DNA of 64,000 nucleotides from the NCBI RefSeq assembly GCF_021134715.1, contig NC_060028.1, forward strand, positions 9,399,482 to 9,463,481. Direction: 5' to 3'. This document shows, in pieces, positions 33,101 through 45,920 of the stretch. The DNA is from Daphnia pulex (taxonomy: Eukaryota > Arthropoda > Branchiopoda > Diplostraca > Daphniidae). Under the pieces are notes generated by a model. The model ran no database searches and was not told the DNA's origin. It saw only the letters and a list, made by a program, of their open reading frames with translations. The position numbers and the translations under genes are program-made. How positions within the stretch are numbered: position 1 is the stretch's first letter; every line of letters starts with the position of its first letter.

Positions 33101-36100
33101 ACACCAACGTTTTCTGTGTATAGTTCTTCTTTTTTTAGTTTTTCTCCTTTAGTCCCCCCACACACACACAGTTTCATCATTTCCCTCAGCTCATCTTGGA
33201 GCTTGGCAGGATCGTTATATTCAGCGCAGACGAGTCTGAGACGGACGGACGGATGGATGGAAGGTTCTCGTGGGAGGGAGGATTGATGAACGAGTGAAAG
33301 TCAAGCTGGGCTCTACATATTATTATTATTATAGACGTTGGACTAGAACAGCAGAGCAGAGCAGAGCGGAGCAGAGAGAATATGGTCGAGTAGGTCCCGG
33401 GGATCTGTGTGTGTGGAGGGAGGAGAAAACCCATCATCATCACGACGTCTATATGTGCATAGTGTATCAAAAACCAGGAGCGAGGAGTCTTTTGTCTGAG
33501 ACGCTGATGGATCCAGTCAAGAACATGGCAGCCAAAGCACAACACACACATCGGCTAGATGGGCCAACATATGAATGTACACCAATTGTGTGTGTGTGTG
33601 TGTGTCCCGCTTCATTTTGAACGGGAGACTTTCTCTCCATTGGCAGCCGGACTGGCATGTGTGTGCATATAATAATGGCCTGTGGTGTAGTAGTAGTATA
33701 GTAGTATCCTATACCAGACGACGGCCCCACCCACCCATTGTATAGTGGTGGCTTTTCAATGGACATCGTCAGAGCTGTATTGTTAATATCTAACTACAGG
33801 AATATTATATATGTGTATGCATATGTTTTGTGTGTGTGTGTGTAAGGAAATTCGGCGGAGGGTCGGAAAGCGGATGGCCGCGATCTTTTCCACACGGTTG
33901 CCACTAGGTCCCTCCCTTTTTTTTTGGTAAGAGCAGACAGGGCCAGCAGCAGCACACAACGATCAATAAGATGTTCAATTCAACACTATTGACACACTGT
34001 ACAGCTCTCCCATCCCAAGAAAAATATGGACGGATGGGCTTATGGTTGCGCTGGACAGGCGTAACTGACCGGCTAATAGCTCTTGATTCGCTTCTAACGG
34101 AAGGAGGAAAAGGAGAGGACAAAATGTCTAGGGGAGCTGGCCATCATACGGCAGGCTAAACACGTAACCGCTGCTGATGCTCGGTCGTCCGTAGAAAATG
34201 TATTTCGGTGACGCAACTTTTTTTTTCCCAGACCAAAAATTGGTTAGACTAACAAAGACAATTTCCCGGCCGCCCCCGAATTTTGATTGGCCCCCCAAAA
34301 GAATGTTTGACTTAAAGATTAGCTCTATAGGAATCCTTTCCGAAATTGTACAAGTTGAAAAACAAATATCTAACCGGACTATGTACGAATGCCAGGGTCT
34401 TCGTCGAATAGCCACACGTTGGGAATCAAACTCGTAAAATTTTAAAGAAGATAAGAAAATAAGACTTGGACGAAAGAGGCCGTATAAAGTGTAAGAAGGG
34501 GCCCAGTATAAAGTGGATTGTAAATGGCCAAGGAGAAAGAAGAAGAATCCCCCAAGTTTATGGGGTAGCAGAGAGAGAGAGACCGAGAGAGATCAAACAC
34601 ACGAAATGGTGAAGAGGGTCCTGGACAGAAAAAAAAAAGATCCGCCTGTGTGTGCGGACGGACGGACGGGGTTGAAATAATCCGCTCTGGGATCACGACA
34701 CGACGACAGCGGTGATCTTTTTCGATCGATCAATCGGAACAAAAATGTTTTTAGATGTCGGTCCCTCCCTCTCTTTTTAGATTTTTCCTGGCTCGTATAT
34801 ATTGAACGAATGGCCCAGGCTCCTATTTTTATTCACGAAATAAAACTCGAACGAGAAAAAGAAAAGAGAAAAACCTTATTTCACTATTTAATCTCGACCG
34901 TCTGAACTGCTAGAGTGGCCCTGGAGATTTCAAAAGTGGGAGGGCCAGTGCTGGGCAAACATCTCTGGACTGGGCCAAGCTCGGCGGAAGGGAGGTACGC
35001 GGACGAGCGACTGAAAGTGCAAAAGATGATGGAGTCACGCAGCTGGAGGGGAGAGAGAGACAAGTCAAGGACTTTTGACTGTCGACGCAAGTGAAAGCTT
35101 CGCGGGAGAGGTCCAGGGAGCAAAGAGAGAGCTAGAAAGTGTTGTCAATTATCTCGGACTAGTACAGTCCAGTCACGGTTAACTGGGTTTCAAATCACGC
35201 GGACGGACAGAGCGAACGGTCGGGAGTATAGCGCATATCTACGGTGGCCGATGGGAGGTCGGGGGGGGGGGGGGTCGTTGTGACGTTGATTATGAAAGAG
35301 ACAATGATGGACGAGTCGACCGCAACGTCGACCGATGGAAATGCTCGGTGCGTGATCAAATTGAATGGGAATAATGGAACACTATTGGGAATCTAATTAA
35401 CCGCGAAGCCAACTCCCCCCCCCCCCCTCTCTTCCGTAGTCCCGACATGATCCATTACAATTTGGGGCTTTTTGTATTTTATTCAACAGAGATGGCCTGC
35501 TACTATTGCATCAACGTGACCAGCAACGAAATTTGCAACCGCTACGCCATCGAACGGCCCTGCCCAACAGGTTAGTCTGAAACAAATCGAATCACAATTA
35601 TGCAATTATACACGTTGACGGGAGGAGGAGCGAAAATAATGAGCGGGAAATTATTCCGACAGATTTGACCGTCTGCCACACACATCACGTGATGGACGAC
35701 CGGGGCAAAACGCTGGCAGTCACGAAAACGTGCGCCACACCGCGGACATGTTTCTCGCAGGTCGGATGCCGTCGCGATAAGACAACCAATCAAACGGTAA
35801 GACTACTTTTGAATCAAACAAACAAGAAAAAAGTCAATTTCTTGTTTTGTTTTTAACTTTTTTCGTAAAACAACAAGATGGAGATTGCCTGTGTACACTG
35901 GCACTTCAAAAAAAAAAAAAAGTCCCCGACTGTTTTTTCGTTTGTCTCTTTTTATTTCCTCGGAAACCGCCGCTCGATTTTTATTGATCCATTCCATCCA
36001 CCCCACCCGTCTCCTTTTCTTTCACAAATATTTTAGTTACCAGATTTTTCCATCCCATCATTTCTCTGTGCCAAGCCATTCGTATGGGACGTCACGCTAA

Positions 36101-36866
36101 CTTGGGTTGGCAAGCTATAACGCCAAACAGTTGAATAATGAAATGAATCGACGACTTACCGAAATTGATTCTTGGGAAATCTCGATGGGCACAAAAGAAC
36201 CTAACAAATTCCCGTGCACTTGACATCATACAAAATTCACTTTGAAATTGTCATTTGAAAAAGAACTAACCGAAAAGTAACACGACGTAGAGAGAAAACG
36301 CACCTGTTCAGACTTGTCCCTGAGGTCGACTAACTGTCAGTATCGACTTTTTTCTGTCAGGTAATAAAGAGGGGGAAGGGTCTAGAAAAAGTAAAACCCG
36401 ACATCATTGTTAATTGATTTATCTTAAAATAGTTAGAGACTGTAATATTAATAAAACCGCCCCCTAGTATAGTGTGACGTCCGATACTGCTGCGGGCGCA
36501 ATATCCATCAAACATTCCGGCGCATTCCAGCGCGAGCTCGTGTTTCGTGATTGGATTGTGAACGATGCTACTAATATAATCGTGTAGCCTGGGAAGCAAA
36601 TTGTCTACATACTTTGGCATGTGTCTGTCTCTCCTATTACTTTGCTCTTGTAGGTATGCGTGAATTGCTGCGATTTGAGTTACTGCAACGAAGAGGTGGC
36701 GTTCAACGTGAGCGCCGCCGTTTTCCATCGCTCAAACGACGACGGGACAGCGGCTTTTTCATCTGCCACTCACGGACTTATTGGATGCAACTGGACGACG
36801 ACGACGGCGGCGGCCATCGTCATTCTCGGCTTACTCACCTTCTTGTCAGCTTCGACAACAATTTGA
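30145..36866 (+). CDS. GPI-anchored Ly6/uPAR (three-finger) protein
   Basis: Four coding exons: 30145-30274, 35490-35570, 35663-35796 and 36654-36866, in all 558 nt or 185 aa. Residues 1-22 form a signal peptide (WAISLMLLAAVAFTAM). A three-finger domain spans about 46-128, opening with CYYC and closing with VNCCDLSYCN, where CCxxxxCN is the Ly6 signature. It has 12 cysteines at 47, 50, 59, 68, 75, 94, 100, 106, 117, 120, 121 and 126; the minimal fold uses 8-10. NxS/T sites include NVT, NQT, NVS and NWT. The hydrophobic tail (AAAIVILGLLTFL) with no charged end implies GPI attachment. Insect relatives act in septate junctions, sleep/ion-channel modulation or growth-factor trafficking; I cannot assign an orthologue. 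The 5.2 kb first intron contrasts with the short introns elsewhere. Confidence 0.85.
30275..35489. other. 5.2 kb first intron of the Ly6 gene
   Basis: No nested gene supported. It holds many simple repeats: (AG)n at 30953-30972, (GT)n at 33587-33604 and a 14-G tract at 35261-35274, plus numerous TATA-like and CT-rich patches. Its length next to otherwise short introns suggests regulatory content. Confidence 0.6.
35261..35274. repeat. G homopolymer (14)
   Basis: Uninterrupted run of G; such runs are prone to length errors. Confidence 0.9.
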
Positions 36867-39800
36867 AAAAAACAGGATCGCCGATCGTGTCGACAAATAT
36901 CCCGACAAGCCAAAATTCCATATCAGGACGTTTGAAAAATAATCTAAAAAAAAACCAGCGGGAAATTTCAAATTTGTTTTTCCATTATTTTTGTTACATC
37001 GGGAGGGAAAATAATAAATATTGAAGCTTTCACTGTCGGGGGTTTATATCTTCCCTCAACTTTTGCAAGAGAAAAATAAAAACAAAAAATAAAATATAAA
37101 GGGGGGAAAACTGTTGAAGGATCGTGGACCCCCTCCGCCGACACGATAAGACCCTAGCGGCACTCGTCGTGCCTTATCACCCGTCGTGCAGTTATAACAC
37201 GGCAGACAAATGTCAAGAAAAAAGAAAACAGAAAATATAAAACAAAACGTCGAGCTACTGGGTACAAACCATATATTATACAAGTGTTTGATGAGGCGCG
37301 AGATTTGAACACGCTTCAAGACCCCACTCTTCCTCCTTCGTCTATATTCTCTCTACCCCCCTCCACCCCCTTTTATTTTCTCTCACTCTCACAAACAGTC
37401 ACCTCACGCTTCAGCAGCCACTTGAGTTGATCTCAAGTTTTCTCGTACCCCCCACACAGCCGCCTGTCGTCGGCCACGCCCTTTGTATACTTTATTATAT
37501 CGCTCCTTCATCATCCCCGCCAATGTGACGCTATTCATTTTCACGCCTATAGCAGCTGCAAAAGTGCTCCTGACGGCACTCGCAATTGAATTCACTTTCA
37601 CTCATGTAAATCTCGAGGAGAAAGAGAAGAAAAATTGGGAAATTGTTCCGTCACTTACATTTGATTACACACACACACACCGTGAAAGAAGAATGGTTTG
37701 CCGCTCCTGTTTCACTGTTCTGGACATTGCAACACACTCAAAGGAGCCGGAAAATGTCGGGAGAGAGAAATAAAATAAAAAGGCCGGGATCGATAAACTA
37801 CACTTTGATTTCTTTTCAATTCAATTTTGGGAAAATCCCATCAGGAATGGAAAGGAGGTCCCGGAGGATGGACGGTCAAATGTCAAACCAAATAATAAAG
37901 AAAAGAAAAGAACGAAATAAAAAACGACCGAATTTTCCCTCCCGAGCTCATGTCTGACACAAAACACACACAACTGTGGCGGCCCGGCAACCATGCCGAT
38001 GAAACTCACCGTGATTGGTTTGTGTGTGTGTTCCTCCCTCGAGAGATTGTTTTCTTTTTTTACCCGACATTGAAAGTGAATTGCGCAAGCATCAAATATT
38101 TAACATCTGCCAATCGGGGAGGAGACATCATTGAAAAGAAATAAAAAGTAGAACAAACACACGACACGAAAGTTAGACAGGCAAGACACGCGATCAAATA
38201 TAGACGGAAAAACATAGTCCCCAATCCGGCGGTAGTTATGACGCAACTCAACCTTTTCTGGATTATGATTTAGTTGGCAGATTTCTATATAATATAACCT
38301 CAGCCCTTTTTTCTAAGCGAAAAAAAGGAAAAACGTGTTTGACGTGTCCGATGAATGTGATGCTGTAAATGCTCTCCCATCGCAACGATGGCCCCCCCCC
38401 CCCAAAAAAAAAGTGTTTTTAAAACTGACGATATAATTGTAATTCTTTATGACCATGTTTGATTGAAATATGTGTGAATTTTCTTTTTCTTTTTTGTATT
38501 TGAATACAAGAGGGAATAAAATTTTGCGAAAAAGAGAGACCTGTCCGAGTAGTGATATAATTTATGTATATGTATAATAATGATAATAATAATAATAATA
38601 ATGTGGAGATATTATTATATAAAAAGGAGAGAAATCGTACAAGTAGAAGAAGATGAAAGGAAAGCCAAAATATGAAGAAGAAGAAGAAGAAAAGGAGAGA
38701 AGAAGAAGAGGAAGAAGAAGAGGAAAGACAACATGAAAGAGAGGGCGAGAAATTTTTTCAATTTTTAATTTTAGTTAGTAGTATAGTATAGTAGTAGTAG
38801 GATAGTGTCGTGGAACAGGAGTGTTTTCTGCGTGAGTGTTATGTGTGGAGAGGGAGGATGGAGGAGGAAGGAAGGAAATTGCCCGAGTCGTCAAATTAAA
38901 CTCGTCCGCAGGATTTGAGGATCTCTCTCACGCGTGAATTATTGTTGACAGTCGGGAGACAAATGTTGACGATTTCACGACAGAGTAAAATTGGGTGGGT
39001 AAATACATTATAAGGACAGTGTGTGTTGACGTGGCAGGGATTTTTTCGGAGCTGATTTGTTTGGTTTTCTTGGTTAGAAATGGAGGAAACAGACAGACAG
39101 AATCAATAGTAAAACTCGATCAAAATTACAGTATTATCTGGAGGGCAACAAGTATTGTCTTTGTTATTGGTTACAAGTTGTTTAATGTGGTTTTTTGGTT
39201 TTCAAATTTCGCCTAAAGAGAGAGAGAAAGAACCGCAGCCAAACCCGATATTATTATTATTTTAATAAGAACTCTCACGACCGCAAAGAAGTTGGGTAAA
39301 AAGGGTGGTAGTTGGGGTTGGTGATGTCATTCATTCATTTTGTTATAGTTAGAAGAGGAAAATGTTATATCATCACAAATAACGACGACAATAATGAATA
39401 TTACGATAGGATTGGAGCAATGTTGCTGAACAGTTTGAGTCGATACAAGTGTGAAAGAGTTTTCAATTCGAAATGGAAGCAGCAGAATTTAAACTAATGG
39501 AAACCGTCGATGCATAATAATAAAAGAAGAGCCCGAAAGAAAAACAAAAACTGAATGGGGTTTCCCTTTTTCAATCGATGAGGTATAATAATAATAATAA
39601 TAATTCGTGAAAAGAATTAAAAAATTTGCGAGGAAATGTTTTGGGAGGGGCTCTGTTATTTTTTAGCAGCAATCGATATCTTATTATTATTATTTACTTT
39701 TTACTCTTTTTTTAAAAAATAGAAAACAAATTTCTCCTCCCGTTTTTCCCATTTCCTTCTTCTTCTTCTTCCTTCATTCAATAATATATATTTACACGTT

Positions 39801-42054
39801 AGGCTGTTGGAAAGTACCCTTTCTCTTCTGGACAGCTGACGGATTTCGCAGCTATTTTGTTTTCGTTTGTAATCGACGCAATCTGATGAAATCCGGAACT
39901 GGAAGGGAGACGAACAATCAATTTTCTTTGTGATTTGATTTTTTTTTTACAGAATGATGGAGAAAGAAAAAAAAACAAGCCACACCCTGTCAGAAGAGAA
40001 CAAGAAGAACAAGACGAGAAAAAGGAGAGAGCATTTGGATCCCCCCAACAAACTGCGGAGAAATTGAATTTGAATGAGGTGTGTGTGTGACGCAGGAGAG
40101 ACAAACTGGGAGGGAAAAGTAGAGAAAGATAGATAGGAAAAAATGACACTCACACAACCAACGTGAAATATTTTTTGGAGAAAAACTCAAAAATAAAATA
40201 AAAATTAATTTGAAAATGTTTCGCGCGCAAACACAAAAAAAAACATCACAGACTAGATGACATTTGAAAATAGGGACTCTCCCTCGACTATATAACTTTT
40301 CCTTCTCTCTCTCTTTTTTTTCTTTTGACACTCAAAGACAGACATACATAAGTATATATATATATATGGTACTGATTTGATTGAAAAAAAAACGCCGAGG
40401 AGTCACAGGGGATTTGAAACCGGGTTTGATATTTTTGTTGTAAGGGAAAAGAAGAAAGAATTCGAAAATTCCACTTGACTAAAAGAACTAGCGAAATGTA
40501 GTAGCACACGTGAAATTGAGTACGAAACGTCGTCCCGTATTTTTTTGTCTCTATGTACAACAAATGCGTCCAACCAATCACCGCCGTCGATCCAACCACC
40601 GACCGACAGCCAATTTTTTAAAAATACGTTCACATCATTTTACACGTCATTTAGGTTAGATACAACACGGGGTTGGGGTTTCTTTCTTTTTTGAACTACC
40701 GTCAACGCTATACACACAAACCGTGTATAAGATTTGATCGAAGTTTGATTGATTCGCAAGATTTTTTTTCTTTTCTTCAGAAAGAAAAATTGAAAACGGA
40801 AAACCAAAAAAATAGATCAGGGTAGGCCAAAATGAATTCCTTTTTTTGTTGTCGATGCCATTTGTTCTTGAAGGAATGTGACTGAATCCAGTTGGAGGGG
40901 GGGGGGAAATAAATCGGTTGCACGAAAATTGGGGGACAAAACAGAAGAATCCGAGTTTTGTTTCCAGTGTTGGGTTGCACGGGGGTGTGCGGATGTGTGT
41001 GTGTGGGGGGGAGAAAATCAATTGTAGTGTGTTATATCCCCCAGATGGAATAAGGTGGGCACCAGCAGTATAAAAGGGAAGAAAGAATCAACTACGTAAA
41101 GAAAAGAAGAAGAAGAAGAAGGAAATATCGATCGGCATATTCATTTGGGACACCGCCCCCGTGCAGCGCACACAATCCAATGAAATATGAACCGACGCTT
41201 TATTGTAGTTACTGGATAAGTTTAGCCAGTAGTGAGGGGGGCAGTGTTGTAATGGGGGAGGCGATCATGACCAGTTTCTCCGAAAGAGCGTGTGTGTGGT
41301 GTGGCTGATAATTGTTTTGGCGCTGATGTTATTCAATTGCTGATTCGCACGTCGTTCTGATGTTTTTCTGCATTTTACGTTCAGTTGATGACGCCGGAAG
41401 CGCTGTGTAGCCCACCGAATGTTTGTCGACACTTTTAGTAGCCCAAGAAAAACCAGAAAAATAAGAAATATCAAAAAGGAATAAAAAAAAATAAAAGTTA
41501 GAATTTGATTATCAATAATGGCCGTCTAAAAGTTTTCTTCTGGCTGTACACAACACACAAAAGTTTCTTTATTCTGGGCGGACAAGAGCCAAAGTAGAAA
41601 AGCTCCGTCGTACAAATAACGACACTGTCCAAAAAAGACTTGCGAGTAGTAGTACGGGGTAGTAGTAGTAGTAGACTTCTTTGTCGTTTTCTCGTTCTTT
41701 TCAAGACAGCTGGACGAGTAATAGCCCAGCTGACGAGAGAGAAAGGTTCATGAAAAAAGAAGGAAAGAAAAAGGCAAGAGTGTGTTGTTGTTGTTGTTGT
41801 TGTTGTTCATGGGAGTACTACTAGAGACTCCGTCTGGGTCGACACACACAAATAATGCGAGTGCCAGACGGGCACCGCTTTGCGTCTAACGTAATGGACA
41901 GAGGAGGAGAAGGTTGCACAACTTATGGCCAGCCATTTTTATACTGAAGCCCAGCAGCCGTCAAGAGTTGAAAGGAACTCGGCCGAGATTCAGACAGTCG
42001 GAAACTTGCGATAAAAGAGTTTGAATTGGGTTTACCTCGTTTAGTTATTTTTGT
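36867..42054. other. Convergent region between Ly6 and CAMTA genes
   Basis: About 5.2 kb with no coding gene found. It should include the Ly6 3' UTR (an AATAATAAATA poly(A)-like site lies near 37010) and the CAMTA 3' UTR entering from the right. Features are dense: (AAT)n at 38583-38603, GAA/GGA-rich sequence at 38670-38730, (TTG)n at 41783-41807, and several long T or A tracts. A short imperfect hairpin lies near 37147-37182 (GATAAG...GGCAC / GTGCC...TTATC). I cannot fix the transcript ends. Confidence 0.5.
38583..38603. repeat. (AAT)n microsatellite
   Basis: Seven AAT units in an AT-rich setting, followed by a GA-rich tract to about 38730. Confidence 0.9.
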
Positions 42055-45000
42055 TTAATTCAGATTGTGGTAGGTCATGGAACTTCCGACGGATCCAACG
42101 CTGGAACTGGAGTTGCTGGGACTGCTGCCGCTGCCGGGACTCTGTGTGGTTGTTGTTGATGATCCGCTGGCTTCTCTGCTGGATGAGACTCGGCCGCCCG
42201 CAGTAGCGCCCTCTCTCTCTGCAACCTGAATTCGACAAGCCAAACAAACAAAACCAAATGAGTCAATGAGGCCCGTGCACAGCTGGATCATCTACTGGAT
42301 AAAGAAAAAAATAATTTGGCATAAACAAAGACGACGGCGAAAGAATAATCAACAGGGAGGGAATGTAAGAGAAAACCAAAAGGACAAAGTAGAGAGAAAA
42401 AATGAGAAGAAAAGGGCCGGAATATGATTAGATGTCCACCTTACCGATTTCACCACAACATCCAGCAGACTGAAGGAGGAAGGTGTTAGTAGTAGTCGCA
42501 AAGCGGCATGGTTAATAAGGGGGAAGAACAAGTTAAAAGATGAATCAAATATATACGAAACATCAATCTCATGACACACACACACACACACAAAAAGGAA
42601 AAAAAAGAAACGACATTCAAAACGATGACTATGGCGGACGATCCATCACGAGCTGGATCGACCTCAAAGAGACCCCTCCAGACAATATATACCCCTCCCC
42701 CCCCCCCCTTTCTCTACTGCCACACCGCCATTGAATAATCTACTGTACTACATGATCCAGCAGGAGGAGAAAAGAGAAATTTTTCATCCGGTTGCAAGAA
42801 AGACTGGGGTGGATCTAATTAAATTCCAAGCGGACAGAATCAAATTGGATTGCTTCCGCATTGATTTACACCACTTCACGTAAGGATCTCTCTCTCTACT
42901 ACCCACACACACACACACTCCACTCGAGTGATTGATTGATTCGTTTAATAGTGTTGCTCCGATAGTTACGTGGTGTGGATGACGATTAACCTTATCGAAA
43001 CCGTTAAAGGAAAATGGCAAACACTTCCAGGGAGAAAAGTGGAGGGTGGAACTCACTTGTTCTTGGATTGGCGCATGAACTGCTGGATCTTCCTGGCCGC
43101 CTGGTGCTGCCGCCGCTGAGAGTACGTCCGTCTAAAGCAGAAAATGGACAATTTGGACAAAAGCAGAGATGATTATTAGGACATTTTGTTCACCATTTTG
43201 TCTGCGAACAACATTCGATTGGCCCGTAAGTGGGACACACACGACCGGAAAATGGCCAATGCCAAACGCACCGGTAGTTTTCTTATATTTTTGATTTTCA
43301 TTCAGACGACATCTTATCCGTTGGGCCGGACTGGACCCTCGCCGAGATGATGAAAGAAACCATCTGGTCGTGATACGATAACAAGGGGATCGATATACGT
43401 ATACACCCCGTGTCTTGTGTGTTTGCCCAGCCAAAGGGAACAAAACGGAGAAGCCCAACAAAGCTAGCCCTTACTCCTCCCCTTCCTCTGTCAATGCGTA
43501 CCCTAACAACAACAACAACATCCCTAAGCGAAACGAGTCTTGTCAATTTGCGATGACGGAAAAGCAGCTATGGAAACTACTATGTGCATAATAAAGCTAA
43601 GAAAAACGTGGTTGTCGTTGTTGTTGCTGTTGTTGGAGCACTGTGGGTCCCATCAAGGATCCTCCCAGACTTGGGAGCTGCTACTCTCTACACTCGACAG
43701 TCTTCTCTCTTCTTTTTTCTTTCTCTTTAGCCTTTCCAATTAAGACGGATCGAACCGATATTGAAAGGGATCCTTATTGAAGAGTCAAAAGTTTCCGTTC
43801 CAAAAGGGGAAGGAGCGTATCCAGCGCGCGTCTCTTGCCAACATTAACTGCCGTTCATGTGAATGGTTCGTCTTTTCCTTAATAGCGATTGTAGTGAGGA
43901 GCCAAGTAGGAGCCCAGCCGTCCCGGGAGGGAAAATCCCGAACCGGCTGGTGGTGTTGGGGTGGTGTTGGGGGAATATCTCTCATTCTCGGCCGTCCCAG
44001 TTCACACACGAATGTCGCCATGTCTATTGTCATGGCACCTAATTGGACGTTATGGCGAAAGACAAGCGACTTGTCTCGGGCAATGGTAAAACCAACACAA
44101 TTCCGAAGATGGAAGTTATACACACACAGAGAGAGATAAAACTTGGCAGGGGGGGGGGGGGGGAGAAAATTTCGATCCCGGCGAGGTTTCCGCTTCCACA
44201 AAGACATCAGCGCTGATGCAATTCAATTAAGGAAACAACAAATTCAACGAGCAGTGAAAGAGCAGAGAAGCGTGCGGCCGCGGTCGGTGGTGCACAGACA
44301 GACAGACACACAAAACGAATCGAAGATGCGCCCAGCCTGAGGCGAAAGAAAAAAGAAAAACTTGACTCCCTGTGAGAATCCCTTAAAAAAGGAGCTTCAA
44401 AGCTAGGCTCTAAAAGAGGCTGGTAGCCTGGTAGCCTGGGCGGAAGAACCTGTCGAGCGTGAAAGATCTTCTTCTCCATCGTGGTGCAAGGCCAGGAATC
44501 GCGGATCAGACAACCCAAATAAAAACTACTTACAACATCATATCCCCAATCCACCCATCTGGATAATATACAGATGGGTGTAGTAATGAAATGAAAGGAG
44601 CTGCAAGGAGCTTTGTTCATCCTACCATCAGATTTGGAAAGATGAGAGAGCTAGGCCCAATTTCTATCTTAGCTACTTTTTGTTTCTTTCGTTGGTTTGG
44701 TTTGGTTTACGCGCGTTACTTGAGGGCCGATGAGGTGGGTGTGCCTTCGCGGCTCTGGCGGGCCGAGCTGGCCGACAGGGATGACTCGCGGTAGTTGCGG
44801 TAAGCGGCGGCCACGGCGGCTGCCGACGATGAAATTCCCACTCCGCCGTTGCAACTGGCGGAATTGGCGCCCGACGACGTCGACGGCGACTCCATGTTCT
44901 TCTTGAAGCGCTTGTGCTCGTAGTAGGAGCGGAACTGGTTCTGGATCACGACGGCCGCTTTGGTCATCTGCTTCAGGTAGACGTACTGTAAATAGGAGGA

Positions 45001-45920
45001 GAAATCGGAAACGTTTTGAAAACTCATTCGCCATTAAAGAAAAAACAAAAAAAAAACAAATTTAAAAAAGAAAAACGAACAAAGAAAGTTGAATTTTCCA
45101 AGAACATTACTGGACTGCAAGTGGACATCCGGATTCCGGACTAATCTATTTTATGCAAATGAGATTTGCTCTCTAAGTTAATCTCTCACTCTAAATAACT
45201 AGATTACGGTAGAACATTGTGAGTGGCTACTAAAAACTATATGGGAAAAGATGAGACTGAATTATTTCTTTGTTACTGAAGGGGTTTTTGGAATAAAATT
45301 TTGAGAATTTCTTGGTAAATGTAGGTAAATGAGATGATTTGCGATCCCAATCTAGAGTCGAGGGTGCAAACGTAGACAAACAGGTGTTTAAAAAAATTCA
45401 AGAAAAATTCACATTCGCTTCAATCATTTTGGCTGTAAAGAGATTGATGAAATATGAAAATAGAAATGTTCAACTCTTTCTCTTTTCACACAATCAAGGA
45501 TAAAAAGGAATGATTGGATGATGAGTAATGAGAATATAATGGAATGAATAATAAAATGGATGAAAAAAAGTGTCCAAGCCAAAAATGCATAAAAAATTTT
45601 GAATATAAAAATGGAAATTTTAGAAAAAAAGTTGGAAGAAATTTCCTTTTTTTGATTCGTTTGTTCTTCGTTATTTTTTTGTTTGTTTTGTTTTTGTTTG
45701 TTTGTGTGTGTGTCGTTTTCAAAACCTGTTTGTAACGCCGGTAATAGTTTTGAATAATCACGGCGGCTGCCCGTTCCTTCTCCTGCTCCTCGGCCCTCTT
45801 GCGTCCTACGTAGGATCGATAGGCCTTTTGGATGGTCTTGGCCGCCTCGTAGAGTTCGCGTTGTTCGTGATCCGACAGCGTCAAGTTAGAAAAATCGCGA
45901 ACAAATAAACTGGCAGAAGC
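42055..45920 (-). other. CAMTA: CAMTA IQ motifs and alternative C-terminus
   Basis: IQ-like motifs are [15 protein letters not shown] and [12 protein letters not shown] (45726-45920), [16 protein letters not shown] (44720-44985) and RKIQQFMRQ (43057-43131). Exon 43057-43131 ends in phase 2. The 25-nt microexon 42445-42469 then restores phase 0 and the last exon reads to TAA 42055. Skipping the microexon reads the last exon in another frame, [13 protein letters not shown]..., to TGA 42075-42077. The skipped form looks more like the basic helical end of vertebrate CAMTAs. Confidence 0.85.

Noticed and set aside
37147-37182. Short hairpin as a possible microRNA
   Set aside because: Stem is only about 5 + 5 bp with an asymmetric bulge, too short for a precursor.
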